Part shown: piece after piece, positions 31,966-41,650 of the stretch | Layout: each line of letters starts with the position of its first letter | How positions within the stretch are numbered: position 1 is the first letter of the stretch | NCBI GenBank assembly: GCA_009691855.1 | Contig: SIAI01000005.1 | Location: 62,001-126,000, forward strand | Origin: Planctomycetota bacterium | GTDB taxonomy: Bacteria > Planctomycetota > UBA1135 > GCA-002686595 | Direction of reading: 5' to 3' | DNA: 64,000 nt | Position numbers and translations under genes: made by a program | The notes under the pieces: model-generated | Databases searched by the model: none | What the model was told of the DNA's origin: nothing | The model's input: the letters and a program-made list of their open reading frames with translations, nothing else

Positions 31966-33090
31966 TCAGCCAGCTCCTCGATCGACCAAGGCCTGGACCA
32001 CGCTCAAGGCCGCGCGCGCTGGAGCGACCTCGTGCACACGGTGTAGCTCGGCCCCGAGCTCGGCGCCCAGCACCAGCATGGCCAGGGTCTCGCTGCCGCG
32101 CCGGGCGGGCTCGCGCTCGCCCGAGAGGCGTCCCAGGAAGCTCTTGCGCGAGACGCCGAGGCACAGCGGGAAGCCCAGGGAACGCAGCTCGGGAAGCGCG
32201 CGCATGAGTGCCAGGTTGTGCTCGAGGTCCTTGCCGAAGCCGAAGCCCGGATCGAGGGCGATCCTAGCAGGCGAGATACCCGCAAGCCATGCGGCCCGCG
32301 CGCGCGCGCGCAGGTGTCGCGCGACCTCGTCCACGACGTCGGCATAGTGCGGCGCGCGCTGCATGTCCTGCGGCGTGCCTTGCATGTGCATCAGGATCAA
32401 CCCAGCGCCGCGTTCGGCCACCAGCGCAAGGAGCTCGGGATCGAAGCGCCCGGCGCTGACGTCGTTGACCACCTGCGCGCCCTGCTCGAGGGCGGCGCGC
32501 GCCACGCGGGCCTTGGTGGTGTCGATCGATACGCCGGCGCCGGCCGCAGCCAGCGCGGCCACCACCGGCACGACGCGCTCGCACTCGACCTCGGCCGCCA
32601 CGGCCTGCGCGCCCGGGCGCGTGGATTCGCCGCCGACGTCGAGCCAGTCGGCGCCCTGCGCCAGGAGCTCGCGCCCGTGGGCGATGGCGCGCGCGGGATC
32701 GAGCTGCTGACCGCCGTCGGAGAAGCTGTCGGGCGTCACGTTGACGATGCCCATCACCGCCGGAGCACCGGGCGCCCAGAGGGCGGCGTCGAGGGCGCTC
32801 GCGAGTCCACGCGCGGTGGGGGAGCGCGACGCCAGGGCGCGCAGCTCGGCCGCCGGGATCCACAGGCGCGCGCGCTGCGCGCCGAGCAGCGCGAGCTCGC
32901 TGGCCGGAGCCGACGCGAGCAGCGCCAGCTCACTCGCGGGGACGGCCGCCGGAGCGAAGGTGAGCTCGACGCGCTCGGCGTTCGAGCGCGGACGACGGCC
33001 ATGGCACACGAGGCGCGCTTCCAGGGCACAGGCGAACTCGCCCAGATAGTCGTCGGCGAGCCGTGCCGCGCTGCCGGCCGGGAAGTGCAC
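31966..33090 (-). CDS. folP: Dihydropteroate synthase with an N-terminal extension
   Basis: Protein of 374 residues (GTG start at 33090). The usual enzyme of about 270 residues begins near residue 109 with APAVMGIVNVTPDSFSDGG; VGGESTRPGA, SIDTTKA, VVNDVSAG, ILMHMQGTP and LDPGFGFGKDLEHN follow. It condenses p-aminobenzoate with the pterin diphosphate in folate synthesis. The first 108 residues are poorly conserved; such extensions also occur in some other lineages. It lies 8 bp after ftsH and 2 bp before cdaA, an ftsH-folP-glmM type arrangement also known from other bacteria. Confidence 0.92.
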   Translation of the reverse strand: MHFPAGSAARLADDYLGEFACALEARLVCHGRRPRSNAERVELTFAPAAVPASELALLASAPASELALLGAQRARLWIPAAELRALASRSPTARGLASALDAALWAPGAPAVMGIVNVTPDSFSDGGQQLDPARAIAHGRELLAQGADWLDVGGESTRPGAQAVAAEVECERVVPVVAALAAAGAGVSIDTTKARVARAALEQGAQVVNDVSAGRFDPELLALVAERGAGLILMHMQGTPQDMQRAPHYADVVDEVARHLRARARAAWLAGISPARIALDPGFGFGKDLEHNLALMRALPELRSLGFPLCLGVSRKSFLGRLSGEREPARRGSETLAMLVLGAELGAELHRVHEVAPARAALSVVQALVDRGAG

Positions 33091-33098
33091 GGAGCGGC

Positions 33099-35468
33099 TT
33101 ACGCCGGCGAGAGCCCCGGCTCGCCCGCCAAGCCCTGGCCCAGACCCTCGTTGCTGCGGCGCTCGCTCGTGCCCGTCTTCTTGGGCGCGTCCTTGGGCTC
33201 GCTGCTCTCGCTCGGGCGCAGGCTGGCCGCGTTGCCACCGGCCAGGATGCGCGCGATCTCCTCGCCGTTGACGGTTTCGTACAGCAGCAGCGCCTTGGCG
33301 ATCTCGTCCACCTCGCGCGCCTGGTTGCGCAGGATGCTCTCGGCGCGCCGGTAGGCCTCGTTCAGGAAGCGCATGACCTCCTGGTCGATCTCGCGCGCGG
33401 TCTCCTCGCTGTGGATCTTGCCGCGCCCCAGCTCGGTGCCGAGGAAGTCCGAGCCCTGGCGCTCGGCGTAGTTGATCGGGCCGACCTTCTCGCTCATGCC
33501 GAGCTCGGTGACCATCGCGCGCGCCAGATCCGTCGCGCGGCGGATGTCGTCCGAGGCTCCGGCCGAGATGTCGCCGCAGAACAGGGCCTCGGCCACGCGC
33601 CCGCCGAAGAGCATGGCCATCTGCCCGTGCAGCTTGGCGCGCTGCATGTGGTAGCTCTCGCGTTCGGGCAGGATCATCGTCGAGCCCAGGGCGCGCCCGC
33701 GCGGCACGATCGTCACCTTGTGCGGCGGATCGGTCTCGGGCAGCTTGGCCGCCACCACCGCGTGACCGGCCTCGTGGAAGGCCGTGATCTTGCGATCCTG
33801 TTCCTCGATCTTGCGCGACTTCTTCTGGCGCCCGTAGCGCACCTTGTCGCGCGCCTCCTCGAGGTCGTTCATGGACACCGCGTCGCGCTTGGCCAGCACG
33901 GCCATGATTGCGGCTTCGTTGATGATCGCGGCCAGGTCCGCGCCCGAGTAGCCCGGCGTCGAACGCGCCAGGGTCTGCACGTCCGCGTCACCCGCGACCT
34001 TCACGCGTTTCAGGTGCACGCCCAGGATCGCCCGTCGGCCCTCTATGTCGGGCAGGTCGATCGTGACCTCGCGGTCGAAGCGCCCGGGGCGCAGCAGCGC
34101 CGGGTCGAGCACGTCCGGGCGGTTCGTGGCGGCCACGACGATGATGCCCTCGTCGGTGCCGAAGCCGTCCATCTCCACCAGGATCGCGTTGAGCGTCTGC
34201 TCGCGCTCGTCGTGCCCGCCGCCCATACCGCTGCCGCGGCGGCGACCGACGGCGTCGATCTCGTCGAGGAAGATGATGCAGGGCGAGTTCTCGCGCGCCT
34301 GCTTGAAAAGGTCGCGCACGCGCGAGGCGCCGACGCCCACGAACATCTCCACGAAGTCCGAGCCCGAGATCGAGAAGAAGGGCACCTCGGCCTCGCCGGC
34401 GATGGCCTTGGCGAGCAGCGTCTTGCCGCAGCCGGGCGACCCGACCAGCAGCACGCCGCGCGGAATCCGTCCACCGATGCGCGTGAAGCGTCCGGGGTTC
34501 TTGAGGAACTCGACCAGCTCGCGCACCTCGTCTTTGGCCTCGTCCGCGCCGGCCACGTCGTCGAACGTGACGTTGGTGTGGTTCTCCTTCGAGTAGAGCT
34601 TCGCGCGCGAACGCCCGAAGGACATCACGCCGCCGGCGCCACCCTGCGAGCGCATCTGGCGCATGAAGATCAGGAACACCACGAACAAGAGCAGCCAGGG
34701 GCCGAGGATGAGCAGCAGGTTGGTGAGGGTGTTGCTGGTGGGTTCCCAGCGCGTGCCGCCGTCGCCCTTCTCGGACAGGTCGAAGTCCTGGCGCTCGAGC
34801 GGGATGCCGCGCGCTATCAGGAGCGCTTCCAGCCCGGCGAGGTCGTCCCCCGGCTCCAGGATCACGTCGAGGTTCACGGTGCCCGTGCGCGCCGGGTTGG
34901 TCACCACCCGTTGCCCGCTCACGGGCTCGCCGTCGAGGCGCGCGGCGTTGGCCTTGACCAGCAGGCGGTTCTCGTACTCGATCTTGGTCTGCGGCACGAT
35001 GCGCTTCTCGGCGCCCTTGTCGGGCAGGAGCTTGCTGCGCTTCTTGGCTGCCAGGGAGCGCGCCTCGAGCGGCACGTACTGGCCCTGCTCGATTCCATTG
35101 CGGAAGGCGGCCGCGCTGGTCGTGACGTAGTCGCGGCTCATCAGCTCGCGGAAGCGCTCCTCGCGCTCTCCCAGGCTCGCGTAGCGCACCTCGTAGGTCA
35201 CCGCGTCGCCGCCCTGCGTGTCGGCCAGCCGGCACTTGCCGCGGATCAGGTTCGTGCCCGCCTCCGTGCCCTTGTATTCCTGCGTCAGGATGTCGCCCTT
35301 GTTCAGCAACCACTGGAACTGGTCCTGCGACAGGTCGACCTTGGTCTCGAACGGGTCGTTGCCCACCACGGCGAGCACGAGCAGCAGCACGACCAGGACG
35401 ATCAGGAAGGACCCGAACGAGCGCGAGCGCCGGCTCTTGTCGGGATCGGAGGTGGGCTGTTCGGACAT
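33099..35468 (-). CDS. ftsH: ATP-dependent zinc metalloprotease FtsH
   Basis: Protein of 789 residues. Two transmembrane helices (about 20-36 and 250-268) flank a periplasmic domain of about 210 residues, much larger than the roughly 70 residues of E. coli FtsH. The AAA domain has Walker A GSPGCGKT (343-350; the usual form is GPPGTGKT), Walker B IIFLDEID (398-405) and the pore motif [14 protein letters not shown]. The zinc site is HEAGH (565-569). It degrades membrane and regulatory proteins. AAGAGG lies just before the ATG. First gene of the ftsH-folP-cdaA-glmM cluster. Confidence 0.96.
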   Translation of the reverse strand: MSEQPTSDPDKSRRSRSFGSFLIVLVVLLLVLAVVGNDPFETKVDLSQDQFQWLLNKGDILTQEYKGTEAGTNLIRGKCRLADTQGGDAVTYEVRYASLGEREERFRELMSRDYVTTSAAAFRNGIEQGQYVPLEARSLAAKKRSKLLPDKGAEKRIVPQTKIEYENRLLVKANAARLDGEPVSGQRVVTNPARTGTVNLDVILEPGDDLAGLEALLIARGIPLERQDFDLSEKGDGGTRWEPTSNTLTNLLLILGPWLLLFVVFLIFMRQMRSQGGAGGVMSFGRSRAKLYSKENHTNVTFDDVAGADEAKDEVRELVEFLKNPGRFTRIGGRIPRGVLLVGSPGCGKTLLAKAIAGEAEVPFFSISGSDFVEMFVGVGASRVRDLFKQARENSPCIIFLDEIDAVGRRRGSGMGGGHDEREQTLNAILVEMDGFGTDEGIIVVAATNRPDVLDPALLRPGRFDREVTIDLPDIEGRRAILGVHLKRVKVAGDADVQTLARSTPGYSGADLAAIINEAAIMAVLAKRDAVSMNDLEEARDKVRYGRQKKSRKIEEQDRKITAFHEAGHAVVAAKLPETDPPHKVTIVPRGRALGSTMILPERESYHMQRAKLHGQMAMLFGGRVAEALFCGDISAGASDDIRRATDLARAMVTELGMSEKVGPINYAERQGSDFLGTELGRGKIHSEETAREIDQEVMRFLNEAYRRAESILRNQAREVDEIAKALLLYETVNGEEIARILAGGNAASLRPSESSEPKDAPKKTGTSERRSNEGLGQGLAGEPGLSPA

Positions 35469-35597
35469 GGGCCTCTTATCGTCTGCCGTGGACCGCGCCT
35501 GCAGGTCGGGGAGCCGCCATCTTAGGGCAAAGGTCGTCCGTCTCCGAGTGCAAGCCGCACGCTCGTCGCCGAAGGCCGGCGGCGGCCGGTCGCCGTG

Positions 35598-36128
35598 TCA
35601 GGGCCGGGGGCCGTCGCCGCTCGCGGGTGTGGCGCGGCTGGCGGCGCCCGGCTCGAACAGCGCGAGCACGAGCGAGTCGGCCACGTGGCGCATGGCGCGC
35701 GCGCGCGCCCCCGACTCGTTGGCCTGGTCATCGAGCGCGTAGCCGCTCCATTCCTGGGCCACGACGGGCTCGCCCAGTACGCGACCCTTGCGGCGGTCAT
35801 AGAGCACGGCGCGCGCCCTCACGAAGACCGCCGTTTCGAGCAACTCGTTCTGGCTGTTGCGCACGCCGCCGCGGCGGCGGAACTCGAGCAGCTCGGCGCG
35901 CACCACCAGATCGGCCTGGCCGGTGGCCGCCAGAGGCAATTCCACCCAGTCGACGACGGCCTGCGAGAGCGCGGCGGTCAGCTCGGGTTCGAGACCGCGC
36001 TCCAGCACCTCGCCGCTGCGCCGCGCGGCCTCGACTGCGACCGAGTGCGCACCCTCCGGCACGGTCAGGCCGGCGTGCCAGCCGCAGGCGCCGAGGAGCA
36101 GCGCGCCCAGCGCCGAGAAGCGCCTCAT
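35598..36128 (-). CDS. LptE-like outer-membrane lipoprotein
   Basis: Protein of 176 residues with lipobox LLLGAC (Cys15) and the pattern of LptE-family proteins: SVAVEAARRSGEVLERGLEP (a strand and helix near residue 30-50), LTAALSQAVV, ADLVVRAELLEF and RRKGRVLGEP. LptE helps LptD place lipopolysaccharide in the outer membrane. Its ATG overlaps the stop of the TPR lipoprotein gene upstream (ATGA). The identification rests on the pattern rather than on strong motifs. Confidence 0.6.
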   Translation of the reverse strand: MRRFSALGALLLGACGWHAGLTVPEGAHSVAVEAARRSGEVLERGLEPELTAALSQAVVDWVELPLAATGQADLVVRAELLEFRRRGGVRNSQNELLETAVFVRARAVLYDRRKGRVLGEPVVAQEWSGYALDDQANESGARARAMRHVADSLVLALFEPGAASRATPASGDGPRP

Positions 36129-37177
36129 CGGCCCCCGTCCGCCGTCGGCGCCGGGGTTTCGACCGGCAGACCGGCCAGGATCGCGCTGGCCTCCTCGGCC
36201 TCGGCTTCGAGCCCGGTCTGCAGCGCCAGCTCGCGCGCGCGCGCGGCGTGCAGGCGGATGCCGAAGGGAGTCTCGGTGCGCTCGTAGAAGTGCGCCAGGT
36301 ACAGATCGCTGCGCACCAGGCGTGTATCGCACTCGCGCACTAGGTCCGTGGCCCAGGCCGCGAGCTCGTGCCCGGGATTGCGCCGGAGCCAATCCTCCAG
36401 CTCGACGTGCGCGCGCAGGAGTTCGCTGCGGTCGTAGTCGTCGCGACCCACGCGCAGGAGGCGCAGGTAGGGGAGCCGCGCGCTGGCCGCGGTCGCGTAC
36501 ACGCTCTCGGCGTGGTACAGCAGCAGGTCCTCGGTGCGCTGGATGGCTTCGTCGAGGTCGCCGTCCTCCTCGTACACGCGCGAGAGCTCGAAGTAGGCCT
36601 CCGGGCAGCGCGGGTTCTTCGGGTAGTTCAGCACCAGGTACTCGAGCGCCTGCGTTCCGCGCGGCCGGTAGTGGAACAGCAGCTTGTAGCGCCGATCGTC
36701 GCGGATCAGCGACAGGCCGGCCTCGGCCACCACCGCGCCCGCCAGCACCCACTCGGAGTGCCCCGGCAGGGCCTCGTCGACCTTCTTCACCATGCGGTAG
36801 GCAAGGATGCGGCTTTCCTCGGCCAGCAGCCGTTGAGCGCACAGCACGCCGGCCTGCGCGCGCACGCGCTCGGGCAACTCGGAATCGAACAGCTCCTCGA
36901 GCGCGTCGGAATCCGCATCGGCGAGCTCCTCGAAGAGCTTGCGTGCGGCCTCGTCGAGCAGGCTCTGCTCGCGCGCGCGCAGGTCGGGGTCGAGTCCGGA
37001 GACCGCGTTGACCGCGCTCAGGTGCTCCAGCGCGAGCTGCGTTTGCCCCGCCTTCAGCTCGGCTTCGGCCTGTTCGACGTGGCGCGGCGCGTCGCTGCGC
37101 TGGATCTCGCCGAACGGTTGCGAGCGACAGCCCAAGGCCAGGAAGGCGAGGGCGAGCCAGGGAGCGGAGTTCCTCAT
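36125..37177 (-). CDS. TPR/BamD-like lipoprotein
   Basis: Protein of 350 residues with lipobox LALGC (Cys17) and a helical-repeat body: QAEAELKAGQTQLALEHLSA near the N-terminus and ALEYLVLNYPKNPRCPEAYF / LSRVYEEDGDLDEAIQRTED in the middle, typical of tetratricopeptide repeats as in BamD. It may help outer-membrane protein assembly or simply be a scaffold lipoprotein. Overlaps both neighbours (recO stop and LptE-like start) by four bases, so the three are translationally coupled. Confidence 0.68.
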   Translation of the reverse strand: MRNSAPWLALAFLALGCRSQPFGEIQRSDAPRHVEQAEAELKAGQTQLALEHLSAVNAVSGLDPDLRAREQSLLDEAARKLFEELADADSDALEELFDSELPERVRAQAGVLCAQRLLAEESRILAYRMVKKVDEALPGHSEWVLAGAVVAEAGLSLIRDDRRYKLLFHYRPRGTQALEYLVLNYPKNPRCPEAYFELSRVYEEDGDLDEAIQRTEDLLLYHAESVYATAASARLPYLRLLRVGRDDYDRSELLRAHVELEDWLRRNPGHELAAWATDLVRECDTRLVRSDLYLAHFYERTETPFGIRLHAARARELALQTGLEAEAEEASAILAGLPVETPAPTADGGR

Positions 37178-37968
37178 CGGAGCGGTGCCTGCGGGCTGCG
37201 GCGGCTGCGCAGCCGCGTCTCGAGATGGTATTCGAGGAAGCGCTCGACGAAGGCACGCACCCGCTCGAGCAGGCCGGCTTCGATGTGCGTGTGGGCGAGC
37301 ATGGCGGGGGTGGCGCCCATCAGGCTCTCCGCCACACGCAGGGCGTTCAAGGGGATCGGCTCGACGGCGCGCCCGCGCGCGCGCTCGGCGCTGGCGCAGG
37401 CGAGGCACAGCCTGCCGCCCAGCGCGGCCGAGAAGGGCACGCTGCGTTCGCGCTCGGCGGGACGCGCGCCGCAGCTTGCGCAGGCCGACAGGGCCGGAGC
37501 GAGGCCGTGCTCGCGTAGCAGGGCCAGGTCCGCCGCCAGGGCCACCAGGCGTGGATCGACCACGGCGCGCTGCAGCTCGTCCAGCGCGCCCTCCAGCCAG
37601 GCGAAGAGCCCGCGCTCCTCGTGCTGCTCACGTGCGGAGAGGTGTGCGAGCTCCAGCAGCCCCAGCGCCGCGCGGTAGCGCGTCAGGTCGCTGGCCAGGC
37701 CCGGCCGGCGGGTCACGAGCTCGGCGCGCGTGACGAGGCCGAGTTCCTGACCCGCGCGCGCGCTCCAGCGCACGGACAGGGTGTCGAACAGGTCGAAGAC
37801 GGCAAAGTAGCCCGAGCTCGGCCGGTAGGCGCCCTTGGCCAGCAGCGCCACGCGGCCGGCGCCCGGCGTGAGCACGTGCAGCACCAGCGACGACTCGCCG
37901 AACGGGAAGCGCCGCAGGAGCAGCGCCGGCTGCGCGAGGGGGATCGGCCGTCGGGCGGCGGGTTTCAC
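37174..37968 (-). CDS. recO: DNA repair protein RecO
   Basis: GTG start at 37968 overlapping the stop of the CorC-like gene; 264 residues. N-terminal OB-fold (PALLLRRFPFGESSLVLHVL; GRVALLAKGAYRP), then a helical domain with a CxxC zinc site (CASCGARP; CLAC). RecO loads RecA on gaps with RecF and RecR. Translational coupling with a membrane transporter-like gene and lipoproteins is unusual as biology but common as gene order. Confidence 0.9.
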   Translation of the reverse strand: MKPAARRPIPLAQPALLLRRFPFGESSLVLHVLTPGAGRVALLAKGAYRPSSGYFAVFDLFDTLSVRWSARAGQELGLVTRAELVTRRPGLASDLTRYRAALGLLELAHLSAREQHEERGLFAWLEGALDELQRAVVDPRLVALAADLALLREHGLAPALSACASCGARPAERERSVPFSAALGGRLCLACASAERARGRAVEPIPLNALRVAESLMGATPAMLAHTHIEAGLLERVRAFVERFLEYHLETRLRSRRSPQAPLR

Positions 37969-39302
37969 GCGCCCGCGCTTGCCGCAGCGCCGAGGCGCAG
38001 CTCGAGCGCCAGCACGCGCCGGTCGCTGGCCTCGGTGACCACGAAGCTGACGCCGTCCTTCTCGAAGCCCTCGCCCTTCTTCGGGAAGCGGCCGAGCTCG
38101 GCCAGCACGAAGCCCGCCAGGGTCTCGAAGTCCTCTTGCTCGGGCAGCTCGAGGCCGAGCTCTTCGTTGACCTCCGTGACGCGCGTCGTGCCGCGCACCA
38201 GGATCCGGCCGTCGGTCAGGCGCGTGATCGGTTCCGGCTCGTCGCGCCCCAGCTCGCCCGGCATGTCGCCCACCAGCTCGGTGACGATGTCGCCCATCGT
38301 GACCAGGCCGGCCGTGCCGCCGTACTCGTCCAGCACCACGGCGATCTTCTGCTGCTTGCGGCGGAACTCGGCCAGGAGTTCCGAGGCGAGCTTGGTCTCG
38401 GGTACGAACAACACAGGCCGCAGCAACGAGCCGAGGTCGCGGTTCGAGAGTTCGCCGCGCCCGATCGCCTGCAGGATCTCCTGCGCGTAGGCCACGCCCA
38501 CGATGCGGTCGAGGTTCTTGTCGTAGACCGGGATGCGGCTGTGGCCGGTCTCGCCGATCAGGCGCACGACCTCGGGCGGCCCGTCGGACAGCTCCACGGC
38601 CTGGATCTCGGTGCGCGGCGTCATGACGCGGGCCACGTCCACGTCGTGGAAGCCCAGCGCGTTCTCGATGATCTCGCGCTCGCTCTCCGCCAGATCCTCC
38701 TCGCGCTCGGAGCTCTCGATCACAGCCCGCAGGCCCTCGACGATCTCGCGCGTCGAGGAGGGGCGTTCCTCCACGCGCAGCACGAGCAGAAGCACGCGCT
38801 TGGTGAACTCGAGCCCCATCACCAAGGCCGCCAGGGGCCGCTGCAGCAGGTCGAAAGCCGGCAAGGTGCGGGCCAGGAAACGGTCGGAGCGCTCGCCGCG
38901 TAGCGCGGAGGGCAGCGACTCCCCGGCGATCACCAGTAGCGGCACAGTGATCACGAGCGAGAGCCCCATGGAGCTGGAGGACAGGCCCTCGCCGCCGAGC
39001 AGCTCGCCGACCAGTACCCAGGCGAAGACGACGAACAAGATTTGGGCCGTGATCCAGTAGACGCTGGCGCTGGTGGCCAGCGACTCGGCGCGCTCCAGGA
39101 GCGGGCGCATGCGTTTGCGTTTGCCCTCGCCGCGCACCAGCTCGAGCACCCGGCTCGGCACCGAGTGCAGCAGCGCCGAGCGCAGCACCCCGAAGAGCGT
39201 GGTCAGGCCCAGGGCGCCGGCCGCCAACAAGACCAAGCCGTCCGCGTCGATGGCAAAGGGACGCGGGAGAGTGGCGAGCAGTACGGGAGCGAGTAGGAGC
39301 AC
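37965..39302 (-). CDS. CNNM/CorC-type transporter-associated protein with CBS domains
   Basis: Protein of 445 residues, GTG start at 39302. The N-terminal DUF21 membrane domain (helices near 5-35, 75-95 and 105-125) is followed by a cytoplasmic CBS pair (VMTPRTEIQAVEL, HSRIPVYDKNLDRIVGVAY; VVLDEYGGTAGLVTMGDI) and a CorC_HlyC domain with GFVLAELGRFPKKGE. Family members are linked to Mg2+ and Co2+ export or regulation. TAAGAT lies about 30 bp upstream of the start. It heads the corC-recO-lipoprotein-lptE cluster. Confidence 0.9.
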   Translation of the reverse strand: MLLLAPVLLATLPRPFAIDADGLVLLAAGALGLTTLFGVLRSALLHSVPSRVLELVRGEGKRKRMRPLLERAESLATSASVYWITAQILFVVFAWVLVGELLGGEGLSSSSMGLSLVITVPLLVIAGESLPSALRGERSDRFLARTLPAFDLLQRPLAALVMGLEFTKRVLLLVLRVEERPSSTREIVEGLRAVIESSEREEDLAESEREIIENALGFHDVDVARVMTPRTEIQAVELSDGPPEVVRLIGETGHSRIPVYDKNLDRIVGVAYAQEILQAIGRGELSNRDLGSLLRPVLFVPETKLASELLAEFRRKQQKIAVVLDEYGGTAGLVTMGDIVTELVGDMPGELGRDEPEPITRLTDGRILVRGTTRVTEVNEELGLELPEQEDFETLAGFVLAELGRFPKKGEGFEKDGVSFVVTEASDRRVLALELRLGAAASAGA

Positions 39303-39567
39303 AGCGGAGTGGACGGGAGCCGCCCTCCTCCATCTTAGCGCTTGGGCCCCTGGGTCTCCCGGGCCGCATGAGCGAAGTCGCTCGGGACCCTCCCGCGATC
39401 CGCCAGCAATGTGCTAGACCGCACGCGTGCTGCCTCAGCGGCGAACGCTGGCCCAGAGGGGCGCAAGCGCACAGCCCACCGGAGGTGCCATAAGCTCATT
39501 CTCTTCAACCTCTTGCTGATATTGCGTCCGCTCCGACGCGGTGGAACGGCCCGTGTAATGGAAGGGC

Positions 39568-40329
39568 ATGCCCACCCTCGCCCTGCAACTTCAGACGACC
39601 CGCCCCCTCGTCTTGCAGTGGCCCAAGGTGGCTGGCGAGCTCCGCCAGCGCTCGATCGCTCCGGAGCCCGGCTCTGCGGAAGACCGCGAGGGCTACGAAA
39701 ACCGGATCGGGACGGCACTGATGGGCTTGTTCCGGGATGGCCGGGATCCGCAGGTCTTCGAGGCGCTCTATGGCTGCACCGGCCCGGGCGTTCTGCTGTG
39801 GATCCGGAGCCTGCTCGGACGCGAGCTCTCGCACCTCGATCCGGCCGAGCTGCTGCAGGACACCTTCGTCAACGTCTATCGCTACCCCGGTGCCTTCCGC
39901 GAAGACCACGGCGGCAGCTTCCGCGTCTGGGTGCGCACGATCGCTGGCAACGTCGTGCGACGCGCGACAATGATCCGCGCGCGGATGATCCGGCACGATC
40001 TGGAAGAAGCCGGCGAACTGGAGGACCACGGCCGCGGGCCGATCCAGGCGATCCAGGACGAGGATGAGTCCCAGCGCCTGCGGCAGGCATGGGTTCTGCT
40101 CCTTTGGTACTACGCCCAGGCCTGGAAGGAACTCAGCCAGCGCGACCGGCGCACCCTGCACCTGGTCGAGGTCGAGGGCCTCTCCTATCAGGAAGCTGGA
40201 CGCGTGCTTTCGGTCGGGCGTTCGAACATGAAGATGATCGTCTTCCGCTCGCGCAAGCGCATCGCGCGCCGCATCCGCGAGGCGATGTCGCGCGGCTCGA
40301 TGCCCGCCGCGCCCGAGTTGGTCGCCTGA
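39568..40329 (+). CDS. ECF-type RNA polymerase sigma factor
   Basis: Protein of 253 residues. Region 2: LDPAELLQDTFVNVYRYPGA and GSFRVWVRTIAGNVVRR (about 91-131). Region 4: LSQRDRRTLHLVEVEGLSYQ followed by EAGRVLSVGRSNMKMIVFRS, a helix-turn-helix that reads the -35 box. A 65-residue N-terminal extension precedes region 2. No anti-sigma gene is adjacent. The 265-bp gap upstream (39303-39567) contains no other gene and no convincing own promoter. Confidence 0.85.
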   Translation: MPTLALQLQTTRPLVLQWPKVAGELRQRSIAPEPGSAEDREGYENRIGTALMGLFRDGRDPQVFEALYGCTGPGVLLWIRSLLGRELSHLDPAELLQDTFVNVYRYPGAFREDHGGSFRVWVRTIAGNVVRRATMIRARMIRHDLEEAGELEDHGRGPIQAIQDEDESQRLRQAWVLLLWYYAQAWKELSQRDRRTLHLVEVEGLSYQEAGRVLSVGRSNMKMIVFRSRKRIARRIREAMSRGSMPAAPELVA

Positions 40330-40346
40330 GCGACGCCACGCGCTGC

Positions 40347-40352
40347 TAAGCT
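40347..40352 (+). promoter_or_regulatory. -10-like box of hutI
   Basis: TAAGCT, 8 bp before the TTG start. No -35 at a normal distance. Confidence 0.35.
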
Positions 40353-40360
40353 TCGACGGC

Positions 40361-41650
40361 TTGGCCGCACCTGAAACGATCGACCTGCTGGTGGTCGGCG
40401 CCGCGGAGCTGGCGACGCCGACGGGAGTGCGGCCGCGCGGCGGCGCCGAACTGGGCGCGATCCAGGTCGTGGCGCGGGGCGCGCTGGCCATACACGCCGG
40501 GCGCATCCTCGCCGTCGGCGCCGAACCCGAACTCGTCCAGCGCTTCAAGGCACTGCGGGTCCTGGATGCGCGCGGTGGGACGCTCGTGCCGGGCTTCGTC
40601 GATGCGCACACCCATCCGGTGTTCGCCGGCACGCGCGAGGAGGAGTTCGAGCTGCGCACGCGCGGCCAAACCTACCTCGAGATCGCCCAGGCGGGCGGCG
40701 GGATCCTGTCCAGCGTCCGCGGCGTGCGCGCCGCGACGCGCGAGCAGTTGCTGGAGCTCTTGCTGCTGCGCCTGGAGCGCTTCTTGGCCCTCGGCACGAC
40801 CACGATCGAGGCCAAGAGCGGCTACGGGCTCACCCTGGAGGACGAACTGAAGTGCCTCGAGGTCATCGCCGAGGCGAATCGTCGCCAGGTCGTCGAATGC
40901 GTGCCGACCTTTCTCGGCGCGCACGACGTCCCGGCCGAATACAAAGGCCAGCGCGCGGCGTACGTGGAGCTCGTATGCGAGGAGATGCTGCCGCGCGTGG
41001 CCGAGCGCGGGTTGGCGCGCTACTGCGACGCCTTCACCGAGGCGCACACCTTCGATCTGGCCGACACACGCCGGCTGTTCGCGCGCGCGCGCGAGCTCGG
41101 CCTGGGCCTGCGCATGCACGCCGACCAGCTCACCGATCTGGGCGGCGCCGAGCTGGCCGCCGAGCTCGGCGCGGCCAGCGCGGATCACCTGGAGCACGTC
41201 AGCCCGCGCGGCATCCAGGCCCTGGCGCGCGCGGGCGTGGTGCCGGTGCTATGCCCGGTCGTGCCGCTGTTCTTGCGTCAGGAGCGCGAGGCGCCCGCGC
41301 GGCGCATGATCGAAGCCGGCCTGGCGCCAGCGCTCTCGACCGACTTCAACCCAGGCTCCTGCTACCTGCAGAGCATGCCCGAGGCCTTGGCCTGGGGCGC
41401 GCTGCGTTATCGCCTGAGCGCGGCCGAGTGCCTGACGGCGGGCACGCTCAACGCCGCCTGCTCGCTGGGGCGCGGGCACGAGCTCGGCACGCTGGAGTCG
41501 GGGAAACGCGCTGACGTGATCGTGCTCGACCACCCCAACCACAAGCACCTCGTGTACGAGCTCGGCCGCAACGCCGTGCGCGCCGTGATCGCGCGCGGAC
41601 GAGTCGTGGTCGTGAACGGGCCGTCGGAGCGCGGCCCGCGCGACGCGTGA
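40361..41650 (+). CDS. hutI: Imidazolonepropionase
   Basis: TTG start at 40361 (429 residues). Amidohydrolase that opens imidazolone propionate to N-formimino-glutamate in histidine degradation. Metal-binding FVDAHTHPVFAGTREEEF (His83, His85), TIEAKSGYG and LSTDFNPGS are characteristic. Its stop overlaps the ftcD start (GTGA), so the two steps are coupled. hutH and hutU are not in the window. Confidence 0.93.
   Translation: MAAPETIDLLVVGAAELATPTGVRPRGGAELGAIQVVARGALAIHAGRILAVGAEPELVQRFKALRVLDARGGTLVPGFVDAHTHPVFAGTREEEFELRTRGQTYLEIAQAGGGILSSVRGVRAATREQLLELLLLRLERFLALGTTTIEAKSGYGLTLEDELKCLEVIAEANRRQVVECVPTFLGAHDVPAEYKGQRAAYVELVCEEMLPRVAERGLARYCDAFTEAHTFDLADTRRLFARARELGLGLRMHADQLTDLGGAELAAELGAASADHLEHVSPRGIQALARAGVVPVLCPVVPLFLRQEREAPARRMIEAGLAPALSTDFNPGSCYLQSMPEALAWGALRYRLSAAECLTAGTLNAACSLGRGHELGTLESGKRADVIVLDHPNHKHLVYELGRNAVRAVIARGRVVVVNGPSERGPRDA

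Noticed and set aside
39303-39567. Autoregulated ECF promoter before the sigma gene
   Set aside because: I found no AAC-type -35 with a suitable -10 at a sensible distance.
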